Assembly (NCBI RefSeq): GCF_033568475.1
Contig: NC_133123.1
Location: 189,137,821 to 189,201,820, forward strand
Direction: 5' to 3'
Origin: Henckelia pumila
Lineage: Eukaryota > Streptophyta > Magnoliopsida > Lamiales > Gesneriaceae
DNA length: 64,000 bases
In this document: one piece after another, positions 34,163-45,233 of the stretch
Numbering within the stretch: position 1 is the first letter of the stretch
How the letters are laid out: each line of letters starts with the position of its first letter
Made by a program: the position numbers and the translations under genes
The notes under the pieces: model-generated
The model's database searches: none
Told to the model about the DNA's origin: nothing
Seen by the model: the letters and a program-made list of their open reading frames with translations, nothing else

Positions 34163-34409
34163 TTCAATATTATGTTCAAATTCAAGATTCCTTGTAATTT
34201 TCAAAAACCCGGGGAGGGAATAGTAATGACAATACTTTCAAGAAGTTGTATTATTGTAATCAATTATTAAAAAGAAAAAAAGCAAAACAAGAAGAAAAAA
34301 AAAAGCAGACTACACGTGAAAAAAGCAGTAGTCAGTTGTCAAGAAAAAATACATTTCAAAAGCAGACTACACGTCAAGAAAAAGCTGTAGTCACAATTTT
34401 ATTTTCAAA

Positions 34410-34736
34410 AGATGTAAAGATTATGTCGGCCAACCCAAGCAATTATTTTTCTTTACGACAAAGAAAAGAAATAGAAGACAAGACATTTGCTTCAAGATAA
34501 AGCAAAGGAAAAGAAGACAAGACGTCCACTTCACCACCAAGAAAAGCAAAAGAAGATAAGACGTCCACTTCGCTCAATAGTCAAGATTCCCATCAAGAGC
34601 TTTCAAGAAAGCAAACAAGACAAGACCCTTTACCATTATTGACAAGGAAGTAATCCTACTACAGGCGTCCCTCAACTTCTATAAAATAGGCGGACGATCA
34701 AGCGGAAAGAAGAGCCAATTCAAGAACAAATTCAGG
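34410..34736 (+). promoter_or_regulatory. 35S-like promoter region of cassette 4, truncated
   Basis: Two GACGTCCACTTC boxes near 34521 and 34559 and a TATA box TCTATAAAATAGG near 34678-34690. The sequence is cut about 45 bp after the TATA box, so the poly(A) signal of the R region is lost and any transcript would run into the Ty3 remnant. Confidence 0.5.
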
Positions 34737-35250
34737 CAGCAAATATTGTTGATCAGATCAAGAAACGGATTAAGACTAAACAGGATCATCAGGCCAGTTA
34801 TGCTAATACCAAGCGTAGGCCTTTGCAGTTTGATGTTGGGGAGAAGGTATTTCTGAGAGTTTCACCTTTCCGCAGGATTCTCAGATTTGGCCTTAAGGGC
34901 AAACTGTCTCCCAGATTTATCGGTTCGTTTGAGATCTTGGAGAGCATTGAAGATTTAGCGTATCGGCTAGTTTTGCCACCGTATGTCCAGTATTCACGAC
35001 GTGTTCCACGTATCTTTGTTGCGACGGTATTGCGGCGGATCAGTCTCATATTCTGCAGCCGTCTGAAGTTCAGGTGGATACGGATTTGACCTATGTTGAG
35101 AGACCTATTCGTATCCTGGATCATAAGGATAAGGTCTTGCACAATAAAGTCATTCCTTTGGTTTTTGTTCAGTGGCAGCGTCGAGACACTGAAGAATCCA
35201 CTTGGGAGATCGAAAGCAGGATGCGTACAGAACATCCTGAGTTATTTTGA
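34737..35250 (+). pseudogene. Ty3/gypsy integrase C-terminus with chromodomain-like end
   Basis: An uninterrupted stretch reads IVDQIKKRIKTKQDHQASYA, then FDVGEKVFLRVSPF and LSPRFIGSFEILE, the C-terminal integrase motifs of chromoviruses. A frameshift near 34990 leads to TYVERPIRILDHKDKVLHNK and a chromodomain-like RRDTEESTWEIESRM near 35180-35230. Protease, RT and RNase H are missing because the fragment begins at the cassette 4 junction. Confidence 0.8.
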
Positions 35251-35386
35251 TTTCATTTTCAAGTTATTTTCAGTTATGAACTCTGTAAATTATGCATTTG
35301 AATAAAGAATGTTTCTGCATGTTGTTTTTGTTCAGCACTTAAGATCTGATTTCGAGGACGAAATATCTTAAGTAGGGGAGAATAGT

Positions 35387-36693
35387 AGGCCGTATCCAGA
35401 ATAGTGAGTAATTGTTAATTAATCCAATAATCATGTTAGTTTAGATTAAACATGATTAAGGGGACTTCTAATGGATTAGCGGAGTCCGAAATGGACCCAG
35501 AATGATCAGAAATGGTCCGGAGTGTCAGGTGGAACGGACGCAACGTCCTAGGATCGGACGCAACGTTTGTGCCAGCAAGAATGCGTCACTTCTTATGCAC
35601 TTGATGTGACGTTCGGACGCAACGATGGCGAACGGATGCAACGAAGGTAGAATGGACGCAACGATGGAGGAACGGACGTTCCGTTCGATGTCTATAAATA
35701 GAGGTGCCGAGATTCATTTTCAGGCACACCCTTCACCTCTCTTCTCTAGATTCCTTGGTCTTCCATCTTAGATCTAGGGCTTTCTAGGCATCCCATCGGA
35801 AGTGTCATAGCTATCCAGGCGTTGTAGAGGAGCTGTGGCCTAGTTTTGAGGCAAGAGACAACAAAGGGCTGACGACGGACGAAGGTATAGCTTTTGCTTC
35901 CTAAAAATATTTAGGAGTATGCAATAGCTTAGTTATGACTTTAGAGCACTTTAATGATATTAGTATCATTTCGCAGTGTAGTGCGGACTATAGGCGTGGA
36001 CTTAGAGCTGGTAGAGCGTGCCTAGTATTTGAGGTACGAAAGTACTGTTCGAGATATCTTGACTGAGTATGCATGTATTATGTGACTGCATGATTTATAT
36101 GACATGATTTTATGTTGCATACATTTGCATCTAGAGCTATCTCTTTTAAGATGTCTAGTAGTAAGGTTTTACCCTATCCTGTTAGTGGATGGACTTCCAT
36201 CAATTTGGGTCCCACGTATCCACTGATATTTTCGGTATGTGAGCCACCTCCTGAAGCGACGACACAGCGTGCTACATACCAGGGCCTGGTCTGTCTTTGT
36301 TATCTGATTCTTGACCTCTAGTCAGTAGGAGGTACACTTGAATTCATGTAGACTCATACTCTCGTGCTGAGCGTTTTATGCTCACGTTTCGTACTCTGTG
36401 TTTCTGAACACCCTATTCCATGGGGCAGGTTTGCGATTGGATGAGGCGGGTGGATACAAGAGGGGCTAGGCAGTGGTTGGCCAGTTGGAGCTTCACCTAG
36501 GGTTTATTCTTATTGTATTGGGTTGATACAGTATTCGATTTGGTTGTATAACTATTTGGGTAATTGCATATTTCTTTCCTTGGGATTGTATTAATGTTTA
36601 TTGTTTCCGCAGCTTAATTCTGGTTTACTGTTTGATTAAGTTAATTTAATGCCTAAGTTCTGTTAAGTAGGTGATCTCGGTAAGGGTTACTAC
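35387..36693 (+). mobile_element. 3' LTR of the Ty3/gypsy fragment
   Basis: Follows a polypurine-like AAGTAGGGGAGAAT (about 35370-35385) and the phrase TTCGAGGACGAAAT. TATA box CTATAAATAGA at about 35691-35701. It ends near GGGTTACTACA. The part after the TATA box is related to the LTR at 48917-50491 (shared AATAGCTTAGTTA..., GAGGTAC...GTACT..., CATGTAT...). End coordinates are approximate. Confidence 0.65.
35510..35690 (+). promoter_or_regulatory. CGGACGCAACG repeat array in LTR U3
   Basis: About seven copies of (C/T)GGA(C/T)GCAACG(A/T) or close variants, ending in ACGGACGTTCCGTTCG, immediately upstream of the TATA box. In the related LTR at 49.0-49.44 kb the same position holds TCGGACGATCCGATC units, so the array has been replaced between related LTRs. 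Confidence 0.6.
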
Positions 36694-37140
36694 AGGAATG
36701 AACATTAAGCGGTCTGGTTATGGTTTACGGGTGTCAAACCCGTTGACCCGCTGGGTGGGACGGGTCGACCCACAATTGTTTTTAAAAAAATATTAATACA
36801 TAGTGAATATATAATGAAATGCGAGTGAATGTGATTCAATATATTAAAAATGAAAAAATATAAAATGTTAAAAGTTGAATTGTTATATATTTTTTATAGA
36901 ATAAATGTAATATATTTTTTATGAGATAATGAAATATTTGATAGAGTATTTATAAGTTCAATTGTGCAAATCCTTATGTTTTAAAATTAGTATTTTTTCT
37001 TTAAATTTTTTTTAAAAAATAATTTTTATAAAAAAATACAATGGTCGGGCTGGACCCGGACCGGAACCTCTGGTTCAATGAACAGGACCGTAACCGGCCA
37101 TGAGTGGGCCGGTTAATGGTCGGTCTTTTGTTGAATCTAA
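36694..37140. other. AT-rich spacer with GC-rich ends, possible MITE
   Basis: AT-rich core between two GC-rich stretches: GGGTGTCAAACCCGTTGACCC at about 36729, and GGACCCGGACC...GGCCGGTTAATGG near 37052-37123. The paired GC-rich ends hint at a small transposon but I could not define its terminal repeats. No gene. Confidence 0.35.
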
Positions 37141-37640
37141 CCATGACTAAGGGAATGCGTTTGTTCCGAAGAACCTTGTCTTTCCTGTCGATAATTCTGA
37201 GTGGTTTCTCCACGTATGACAAGTCAGGCTCTAACTGAACTTCTGTCAGATGTAGTACATGTGACACATCTACCACATACTGACGGAGAAGATACATGTG
37301 GGACACATTTTGAATAGTAGAGAGATATGACGTTAAAGCCAAACGATAAGCCACATCTCCAACTTTCTCTAGGATTTCAAACGGACCAATGAATCTCGGC
37401 ACTAACTTGCCTTTGAGACAAAACCTCATCACCTTCGGGAAAAATGAAAATCTCAAGAACACATTCTCTCCTGGCTCAAAATCCAGAGGTCTACGCTTGA
37501 TGTTGGCATAACTAACATGTCTGTCTTTTGCGCCTTTGAATCTATTCATGATCAATTTGAATTATAAAAAATCGGCTGAATAAATTCTTTCCTCTGAACC
37601 TGTCATTCTCCTACCTCATCCCAGAACAAAGGTGTACGAA
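37141..37640 (-). pseudogene. Ty3/gypsy integrase C-terminus (minus), part of degenerate element
   Basis: The minus-strand frame from 37555 reads YANIKRRPLDFEPGENVFLR, LVPRFIGPFEILEKVGDVAY, then LSYVEKPLRIIDRKDKVLRN. Upstream, RTPLFWDEVGE followed by a stop lies at about 37600-37635. It is the downstream half of the element continued at 39170-41175, separated by an inserted LTR. Confidence 0.8.
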
Positions 37641-37644
37641 AATA

Positions 37645-39165
37645 GTGATGATAAGTGAAATTTATACACTTAATTGCATATGTTGTAACTTGGTTTTTGT
37701 GATGTATCGAGTGGTATTATGCGTATTTTGTTGTTGTTTTTGTCATTTGTAGGATATGAAGTAAGTTTGAGGTTTTATGTCACATATGGAGCGCAAAAAA
37801 ACATGAAAATGGTGGTGGAAAATAAATTGGAAGAAGAAAAGAAAACTCAATAAAATGGGAGATCTTGAACAATGCTTCCGCTCCATAAAATGGTGCCCCG
37901 CGCTGTTAAACACAAGAAACCAGAATAAATAGTGCACTGGTGCCATAATTGCAGCACCTCTGCACCGTTGTATCTTGAGCAGCACAGGAAAAACCAGACT
38001 GAGCAGCGCACTTGCATCGTTTCTCTAGCGTCCCCGCAATTTTGAAAAACAGGGCAGCGCTCCTGCGCTATGTGAGGGCGCAGCTGCATCCTGGGCAGAA
38101 AAATATTGTTGCGTCGGAAAAATTGTGCAGAATTTTGAATTTTTAAAAGTCTCTATTTTTCGGGCTTTATTCAACGGCCTTCAAGGACATATAAAAGGAG
38201 GAATAATCGGACCCTAAGAGGAGAACACACGCACAAAACGTAGCACACACGAGAGATTTCGGGAGAGAGAAGAAACTATACACGTTGGGCGGCTAGGTTT
38301 CTCCATTGTTCATCATTCTTTTTGTTCATAATTTTTCTATTAAAAATTCAATCTCCCTTGTGGCTAAGTTTTAATTTTTGGTTTAGAAAAACAATACCTT
38401 GAAGTTTTAATTTTCTTGTGAGATTTTGATACGTTTCATTGTTTGATTTTTTGTTTGAATATCAAGAATTGTTTGAATTTGATTATTATGCTTGTGTGTT
38501 TGATTATTAGCTTGACACCTAGTAAATTTTCATATAATCTAAAGCTAAATTAGATATCGAATTTGTAATTATTTGATCTCTCTAGTTTGTAAAGAAACTA
38601 CGATTGATAATTTATGCTTTCGAATTTATTAATTCGTAGGAACATCGCTTGACTAGATTAAATAAATCCGCTTGTGTTTGTATTGTTTAGATTCATCAAT
38701 CTCACTAGTTTTAATGTTACCTGGATTTAAAATTTGATCGCTTGTATTTTGGCTGATTGATTGGTAAGAGTTAATTTAGAACACTTATTTCTATTTAACT
38801 AAAAGATAAGGTGAGGTAGAAATTGATATTTCAATTATGAATATTCAAATATAAATTAATTATTTTTAGATAATCGATGATCGAGTTAATAAACTTCAAG
38901 GGTGTAGTCGACCGATATCAAGGCCTGTTTCATTAATTGTTAGTGAATTTAAATTTTAATCTTGTATGCTAGTTAATTTGAATGTTAGAATTGATATTTC
39001 TTTATTTTCTAAGTTTTTAAGAATTTAAACTGAACGAACAAAAAACTCCCTTTTTCTTAACTTTTGGTATTTTAAATTTGTAGCACAATAAATTTCAATC
39101 CTCCTCGTGAGAACAATTCCTACTCTCGCTACTACATTTATTTATTTGATTTGTGTGTTAATTTA
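37645..39165 (+). mobile_element. LTR-like insertion within the Ty3 integrase gene
   Basis: Non-coding 1.5 kb that interrupts the integrase reading between ...LYCR (39165 side) and RTPLFWDE (37640 side). It starts near TGATGATAAGTGAAATTTATAC and contains ATATAAAAGGAGGAA (38190), a long T-rich leader, and the phrase CTCGTGAGAACAATTCCTAC (39105) that ends many Tat/Athila-like LTRs. A solo LTR is the likeliest reading. Boundaries and target duplication were not resolved. Confidence 0.5.
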
Positions 39166-39169
39166 GGCG

Positions 39170-41175
39170 TGACACGACAAAGCGTTACCAGGCGACAATA
39201 GAGATCCTCAAACTGTGTCATACCAATACTACAATGATAGCTATTATTATATGCAATACTGCGATGATAGTTATTATTATACGCAAACTCTATCATTGGT
39301 AAATGATCATGCCAAGATAATCCAAAGTCCATCATTGAAGCCCTCAGCATATCCTCTAATGTTCGAATAGTCATCTCTGACTTTCCGTCAGTCTCATGAT
39401 GATATGTTGTACTCAAGCTCAAAGTAGTGCACAAAAACTCGTTGAAAGCTACCCAAAAACCATGAGGTGAACCTCGGGTAACTATCACTGACTATATTAT
39501 GTGGTACTCCATGTAGGCGTACAATCTCCTACATGTACAGTCTGGTCATGCGATCAAAAGTATGCTCCTGGTTGTAAGGGAAAATATGTGCAGAATTGGA
39601 CAACCTGTCCACGACAACCCAAATGACATCACAACGCCTGGAGAAAATCGGAAAGTGGGAGACAAAATCCATTTCCACTCGAGAATCTCCAAACTCTGGA
39701 GTAGACCACACGATCTACGATGCTCAGCCTTGACTTGCTGACAAACAATGCATCTGGATACAAACTGATACACACTGCACTGCATTCCTTTCCATCAAAA
39801 TCTCGTACTTAGATCCTTGCACATCTTTTTATTGCTTAGGTGCACGGTAAATTTACTATGATTGTCTTGAGATAGAATCTCCTCACGCAAAGTCGAATCA
39901 TCAAGCACAACTATTAATCTTCCAGACAAACAAAACAATCTATCCGACTAAAAATGGAAACCAGAGGTGTTGTCTCCCTGAGCAAGCCTGGCTAACTTCT
40001 GCGTCTTAAGTTCTGAAAATTGCATTTGCCGAATGCAGGAACAAAAAATTGGTTCAGCTAACACTGAGAAGACTCAGATCCTTTATTGTTCCTTCTTGTG
40101 GCGAAAAGTAAAACCCAAAGAACACCACAATTGAACTGCACTGGTGCGAAGAGCACTGACATACACCTTACGGGTAAGCGTGTCTGCTACTGGGTTCGCA
40201 AAACCTGGATGGTAGTTGATCTCGTAATCGTAATCCTAGAGAAGATTCATCCAAAGACGTTGTCTCATGTTCAACTCAACATGAGTGAAAAGATATTTTA
40301 TACTCTTTTGGTCAGAGTAGATCTCACAGCACTCACCGTACAAGTAATGTCGCTAGATTTTGAGTGCAAAGACAATTACTGCAATCTCTAAGTCATGCAT
40401 TGGATAATTCCCTTCATGGGTTTTTAACTGTCTGAAAGCATAGTCAATCACATGCTTATTCTGTGTCAGCACACAACTCAAACCTTGAAGAGATGCATAT
40501 GTGTAAACCACATAACCTTTGGAACCAGACGACAAAGCAAGCATAGATGCGGTAATCAGGCGCTTCTTCAACTCATAGAAAATTTTTGCTTACTGTCAGC
40601 CGACCAGACAAAAAAAAACATATTTCCTTGTCAATTGTGTCAATGGTCTAGCAATCTGTGAGAAATTCTCGATGAATCGCCGATAGTACCCTGCTAAGCT
40701 CAAGAAACTACGAATCTCAAAGGTTGTCGTCGGGTGTGACAAGTTTAGAATATCCTCTATCTTACTCAGATTTAGTGAAACACCATCTCGAGAAATGACA
40801 TGACCAAGAAACATCACTCGATCAATCCAAAACTCGCACTTTCTGTAATTGACATACAACTGCCTCTCTCGCAGAATTTACCGTACAACTCTCAAGTGTT
40901 ATGCATGCTTATCAACATCTCGCGAGTAGACCAGGATATCGTCGATAAACACCACGACAAACTTATCCAAATAATCACAGAAAACCATGTTCATCAAATA
41001 AATGAATACTGTAGTTTCATTCGTCATTCCAAAAGACATTATCACTAAGAACTCATAGTGACAATACCTCGTACCAAACGCGGTCTTCGAAATGTCCTCC
41101 TCTCAGACTCGCAATTGATAATACACTGACCTCAAGTCAATCTTGAAATAAATTGAAGTACCCTGAAGTTGACAA
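39170..41175 (-). pseudogene. Degenerate Ty3/gypsy pol: RT, RNase H, integrase (minus)
   Basis: From right to left on the minus strand: RT palm with [12 protein letters not shown] near 40930; MFLGHVISRDGVSLNLSKIE and YYRRFIENFS (40596-40859); RNase H remnants with [12 protein letters not shown] (about 40353-40400); integrase zinc-binding CIVCQQVKAEHRR (39.74 kb) and core pieces (MDFVSHFP..., DGKSEMTIRTLEDMLR) down to 39170. Many stops and frameshifts. This order (RT-RH-INT) is Ty3/gypsy. No LTR was assigned to it. Confidence 0.85.
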
Positions 41176-41403
41176 TTTTATTAATTTATCCGCTGGAGAA
41201 TTGATGTGGCATCAACCATTAATATATAACATGTGTTCGATGCCCCCTTAATGCTAAAAGAAAAAAAAATTACCCACAAATATTGAAGAAATGAAAAGTA
41301 TTACCCATAATTTATATTTTTTTAATTTAATGTTAAAGCTAGATAGAGACGTATAGTAGCTATTATAACATAAATAAGAATCACAAGACACAAGCACATA
41401 TCA
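41176..41403. other. Upstream region of the UGT gene
   Basis: About 230 bp between the Ty3 relic and the UGT start. AT-rich, with CATAAATAAG near 41370 as a weak TATA-like candidate 30 bp before the ATG. Any longer promoter would lie inside the retrotransposon relic. Confidence 0.4.
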
Positions 41404-43443
41404 ATGAAATCAATTGAAGCAAACAAAAAACAGCATGCTCTGTGCGTTCCCTTTCCAGCGCAAGGCCACATCAACCCCATGCTCAAGTTGGCCATACTTC
41501 TCCATCACAAAGGCTTCCACATAACCTTTGTCCACACAGAATACAACCACACCCGCCTCCTCCAATCCGGAGGCCCCGCCGCCGTCCAGGGACTTCCGGA
41601 CTTCTGCTTTGAGACCATCCCAGACGGTCTTTCTCCGGCCGACGGTCGTGCAGACGCTCAAAACCTTACTTCTCTCCTTTTTTCAACTCGAAACAACTGC
41701 TTGGCTCCCCTCACGCAACTTATCAAGAAACTGAACCGCCGTGCGCCGCCGGTGAGCTGTGTGATTGCTGATGCGATCATGACTTTTGCTCTGGACGCGG
41801 CGGAGGAGATAGGAGTTCCCGGTGTGATTCTGCGGACTGCCGCTGCTTGCAGCTTCTCGTGTTATAAACACGCCGCTCATCTTGTGGACAAAGGCCTTGT
41901 ACCACTCAAAGGTAATGGGATTTTTTTTGTTACTTACTATGTTAAAAGATAAATTAATGAGTTGAATTTGCGGCGAATATATTTTCACATTTTGTGCTCT
42001 AATTTGAGAAATAAATTAAAGTATAGACAAGACAGATTTTTTTTTTTATTGTAGATAGAAAAATTAGGGGTGGAATCAAGCTTAATTAGCTATTGTTTAA
42101 TACTTGGCTATTGAATAGGAAGACTTTTTGGTTGAGTTTAAGTACATTGAGTGGGTAACGAGAATTTCAAAATCAAGTAAAAACTTATAATATTTTGTGA
42201 TGTACAGAATATAATATTTTTGGTTATTTTTTCATCCCAAAATATATAAAAATTTGACAGAAAAAAATAAAATCATGTGAAGTTAAAAACTTTGGACATT
42301 TCGCCCCATTGAAGGTCCGCCTGGAGTATATATATTTTGTTTCTGTCTGCCCTGTAGTTCAGACAAAAATAAGTAATTTTAAATATATATATTGGGTAAA
42401 CCACTGTTAAAAAAAATTAAATAATATAGCATTGGATTGGTAATGGACGATAGCGTATATAGATAGATGGTTGGTCGAAGTCTATGGTCCAATTCGGCTG
42501 CGCCTACGATTGGAGTTTACAATTAACTCACGTAACATTCATTCTAGAACTAAGAAACGGCAACTAATCTCAATGTATAAATACATCATAAATCTTCAAT
42601 TAGACAATATCGGGTCTGTTTTGTTTCAGAAATCTTTGACTTGACTTAAATCATAAAAAATATTATAACTTTTATTAATTTATGATTCGGATCGACGTAT
42701 CTCATAAATAAAAATTTATAAGATCTTCTCACAAAAGCCCTAATTTAAATATATAGGCTAGAGATTTAGGCCTCGTTTGGTTTCAAAAGCCAGACCAAAA
42801 AAGCACTTTTTTAAGTGTTTTTCATTTAATAAATTGTTTTGGTTGACCAAAAAAGTGCTTAAATAAGCACTTTTTTAAGTCAAAATTAGAGCTTTTTCAA
42901 AAGCCAAAAATTATAGCTTAAAAAGCGTTTTTTTAAAAAAATGTCTACCAAATCCAAACGGGACCTTAGGCCGGTCTAATAGCTCTAAATATAGTATTTG
43001 AGAGCATTTGAGTGTTTAGTAAAATATATATTGAGTTGAATTGCAAAAACTCAATTTAATATATTTCATTTCAAAATATATATATTTTCCCTGTTTTATC
43101 AATTTTCCTTCTATTATGTACGAAACCCAACAGCAACATAATATAGAGAGTGAAATATAAGATACAAAAATTGACTTGGTGGCTAGATTTTAAAAAAATG
43201 ATTTATTGGCTAATTTTGGCTACCAAAAATGATATCATCCTCCCAAAAATAGCAATCTAAATCTGAATGTGATATATTAAAATTTAAAATATATATATAG
43301 AGTTTCTTTCAAGTGCCCACCTACCATGCCCACCAATGATGTGGCATTATTCTATTGGACCTACAATTTATCACATCTTTATCACATCCAATAGAATAGT
43401 GTCACATCATTGGTGGACATGGTAGGTGGACACTTGAAAGAAA

Positions 43444-43480
<37 letters not shown>

Positions 43481-44794
43481 ATTTTCTAATACAATTTCTT
43501 AATATCATAAGCTTTTGGTATGCTGTGAAATAAGAACAAAGATATGTTGCCTGTACATCTAAAATCATACTCTGATTTGAATTCAGAAAATTGATTTATT
43601 TTGGATTTTTAACCTCTATTTTTTAAAAAAAAAAAGAAGTTTAGTCATTTCTCGCGAAAAAACCTGCGTTGATAAAAAATCCACATTTCTAACATTTCAA
43701 AAATAATAATAATAGAAAGAGAGAGGATATTTAAAATTATAGATTTAAAAAAGAAAAGGTTTTAGAACACCAACATAACAGAGTATTGCAGGAAGTACAT
43801 GATTTTCGTTATTATTATATGGTTAAATGCATGCTAATAATTTGGACTAATAATAATAATATTTACGACAGATGAGGAAGGATATTTGGACACTCCAATA
43901 AATTGGATTCCAGGAATGATCCCTCTACGCCTCAAGGATTTCCCCAGTTTCGTTCTAACGACCGATCCCAACGACGAAATGTTAAACTATGTAATAACAG
44001 AAACTGCTCGATCTTCAAAGGCATCAGCCATAATCATAAACACTGTTTTTGATTTGGAAAAGAATGTTCTGAACGCACTTTCTTCAACCTGCCCACCAAT
44101 GTACACCGTCGGCCCGCTGCAGCTCCAGATAGATCGCGTTCCAGACGACCATGTTCTCAAACGGATGAGCTCCAGTCTCTTGCCTGAAGAGCACGAGTGC
44201 CTCCAGTGGCTCGACTCCAAGCCTAAAAACTCAGTCATCTACGTCAACTATGGCAGCATTGCGGTTTTAACTCCTCGGCAGGTGACCGAGTTGGCGTGGG
44301 GGCTTGTGGACAGCAACAAGAGCTTCTTGTGGATCGTCAGGCCGGATTTAGTCTCGGGAGAGAACGCGGCGGCCCTGTTCCCATTCGGATTCTCCGAGGC
44401 AGCGAAAGACAGAGGTTTCCTCGCCAGTTGGTGCCCTCAAGAGAAGGTGCTCTCCCACGGGGCGGTCGGGGGATTCTTGACGCACTGCGGATGGAACTCG
44501 ATGACTGAAAGCTTGTGCAGTGGGGTGCCGATGCTGTGCTGGCCGTTTTTCGCCGATCAGCGGATTAATTGTCGGTATGCTTGCGACGAATGGGGCGTCG
44601 GATTGGAGATCTGTAGTGATGTGAATAGGGAGGAAGTGGGATTTCTTGTTAGGGAATTGTTGGATGGAGAGAGAGGTGTGGAGATGAAGAGAAGGGCTTT
44701 AGAGTGGAAGGAGAAGATGGCCGAAGCCATCGGTTTTGGAGGTTCTTCCTATTTGAATTTGAGTAAATTAGTAGACCAAGTTTTACGTGCGTGA
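41404..44794 (+). CDS. UDP-glycosyltransferase, UGT85-like, two exons
   Basis: Family 1 glycosyltransferase that transfers sugar from a UDP-sugar to small lipophilic acceptors in the cytosol. Exon 1 is 41404-41911 and exon 2 is 43872-44794. A GT...AG intron of 1,960 bp has donor GGTAATGG and acceptor ACGACAG, with a split Asp codon. The joined length is 476 residues, normal for UGT85. Visible: PFPAQGHINP with catalytic His22, its partner Asp123 in CVIADA, and the PSPG box at about 356-399 (WCPQEKVLSHGAVGGFLTHC...WPFFADQ), ending in Gln as in glucose-using enzymes. UGT85 members of asterids include 7-deoxyloganetin glucosyltransferase, but the acceptor cannot be read from sequence. A dead paralogue lies at 15.0 kb. 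No internal stop. Confidence 0.93.
42769..42965. mobile_element. Tourist-like MITE in the UGT intron
   Basis: Ends GGCCTCGTTTGG and CCAAACGGGACC (10 of 12 matching as inverted repeats), flanked by TTA on both sides (42766-42768, 42966-42968). 197 bp, AT-rich, no coding capacity. TTA duplication and ends fit PIF/Harbinger-type Tourist MITEs. Confidence 0.75.
43300..43446. mobile_element. Hairpin MITE in the UGT intron
   Basis: A 147-bp near-perfect palindrome: GAGTTTCTTTCAAGTG at the left and its complement at the right, with arms of about 60 bp around a short loop. It is flanked on both sides by TATATATA. No coding capacity; superfamily undetermined. Confidence 0.75.
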
Positions 44795-45233
44795 TTTTTA
44801 TTTTCATATTATGTTTTCCATGATTTAACAATGGGATATGTTCCTCTCAAGAATATCTCACGTGTTGGAGTGGATAAGTTTTTGGCCTCTTGATAAATGG
44901 TCATAAATAATCGATTGTTTCTACCAATATTTTTGAATTAAACCTGTCGCACAAGCTAAGCTTACTCAGTGTAATTTTACCCGGCTAGGGCAGTTTTTAT
45001 GCTATTGTGTTAATATGAGGTTTGCACCGTGCGCACCAAACAAAATAACGAACGTAGATTTTACATCATAAAAAAACACGAAAAAAAAAAGCTTAGGATC
45101 ATATGTTCTAGCTGTTTGCTCCAAAGCATAAAACATAAAGGATAAGGTTAATTTTTAATCATTATTATAGTTTTAAAGGACCTCATCAAATACAAAAGTT
45201 GTACCTAAAAAGTAGAGTATTACCCTATATAAA
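44795..45233. other. Downstream region of the UGT gene
   Basis: AT-rich 3' flank with no further gene. A poly(A) signal could not be fixed; the phrase TTGATAAATGGTCATAAATAATC (near 44890) is the best candidate region. Confidence 0.4.

Larger units (their letters stand above)
30949..34736 (+). mobile_element. Endogenous caulimovirid-like cassette 4 (plus), most complete
   Basis: Begins in the coat-protein region directly after the terminus of cassette 3 and ends at CAAATTCAGG (34736), where Ty3 integrase sequence starts. Contains coat-protein C-terminus with zinc knuckle, protease, viroplasmin-like region and a promoter-like region. Movement protein and reverse transcriptase are missing. Confidence 0.65.

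Noticed and set aside
37743-38089. Two minus-strand frames of 80 codons
   Set aside because: They lie within the LTR-like insertion and have no recognisable domain.
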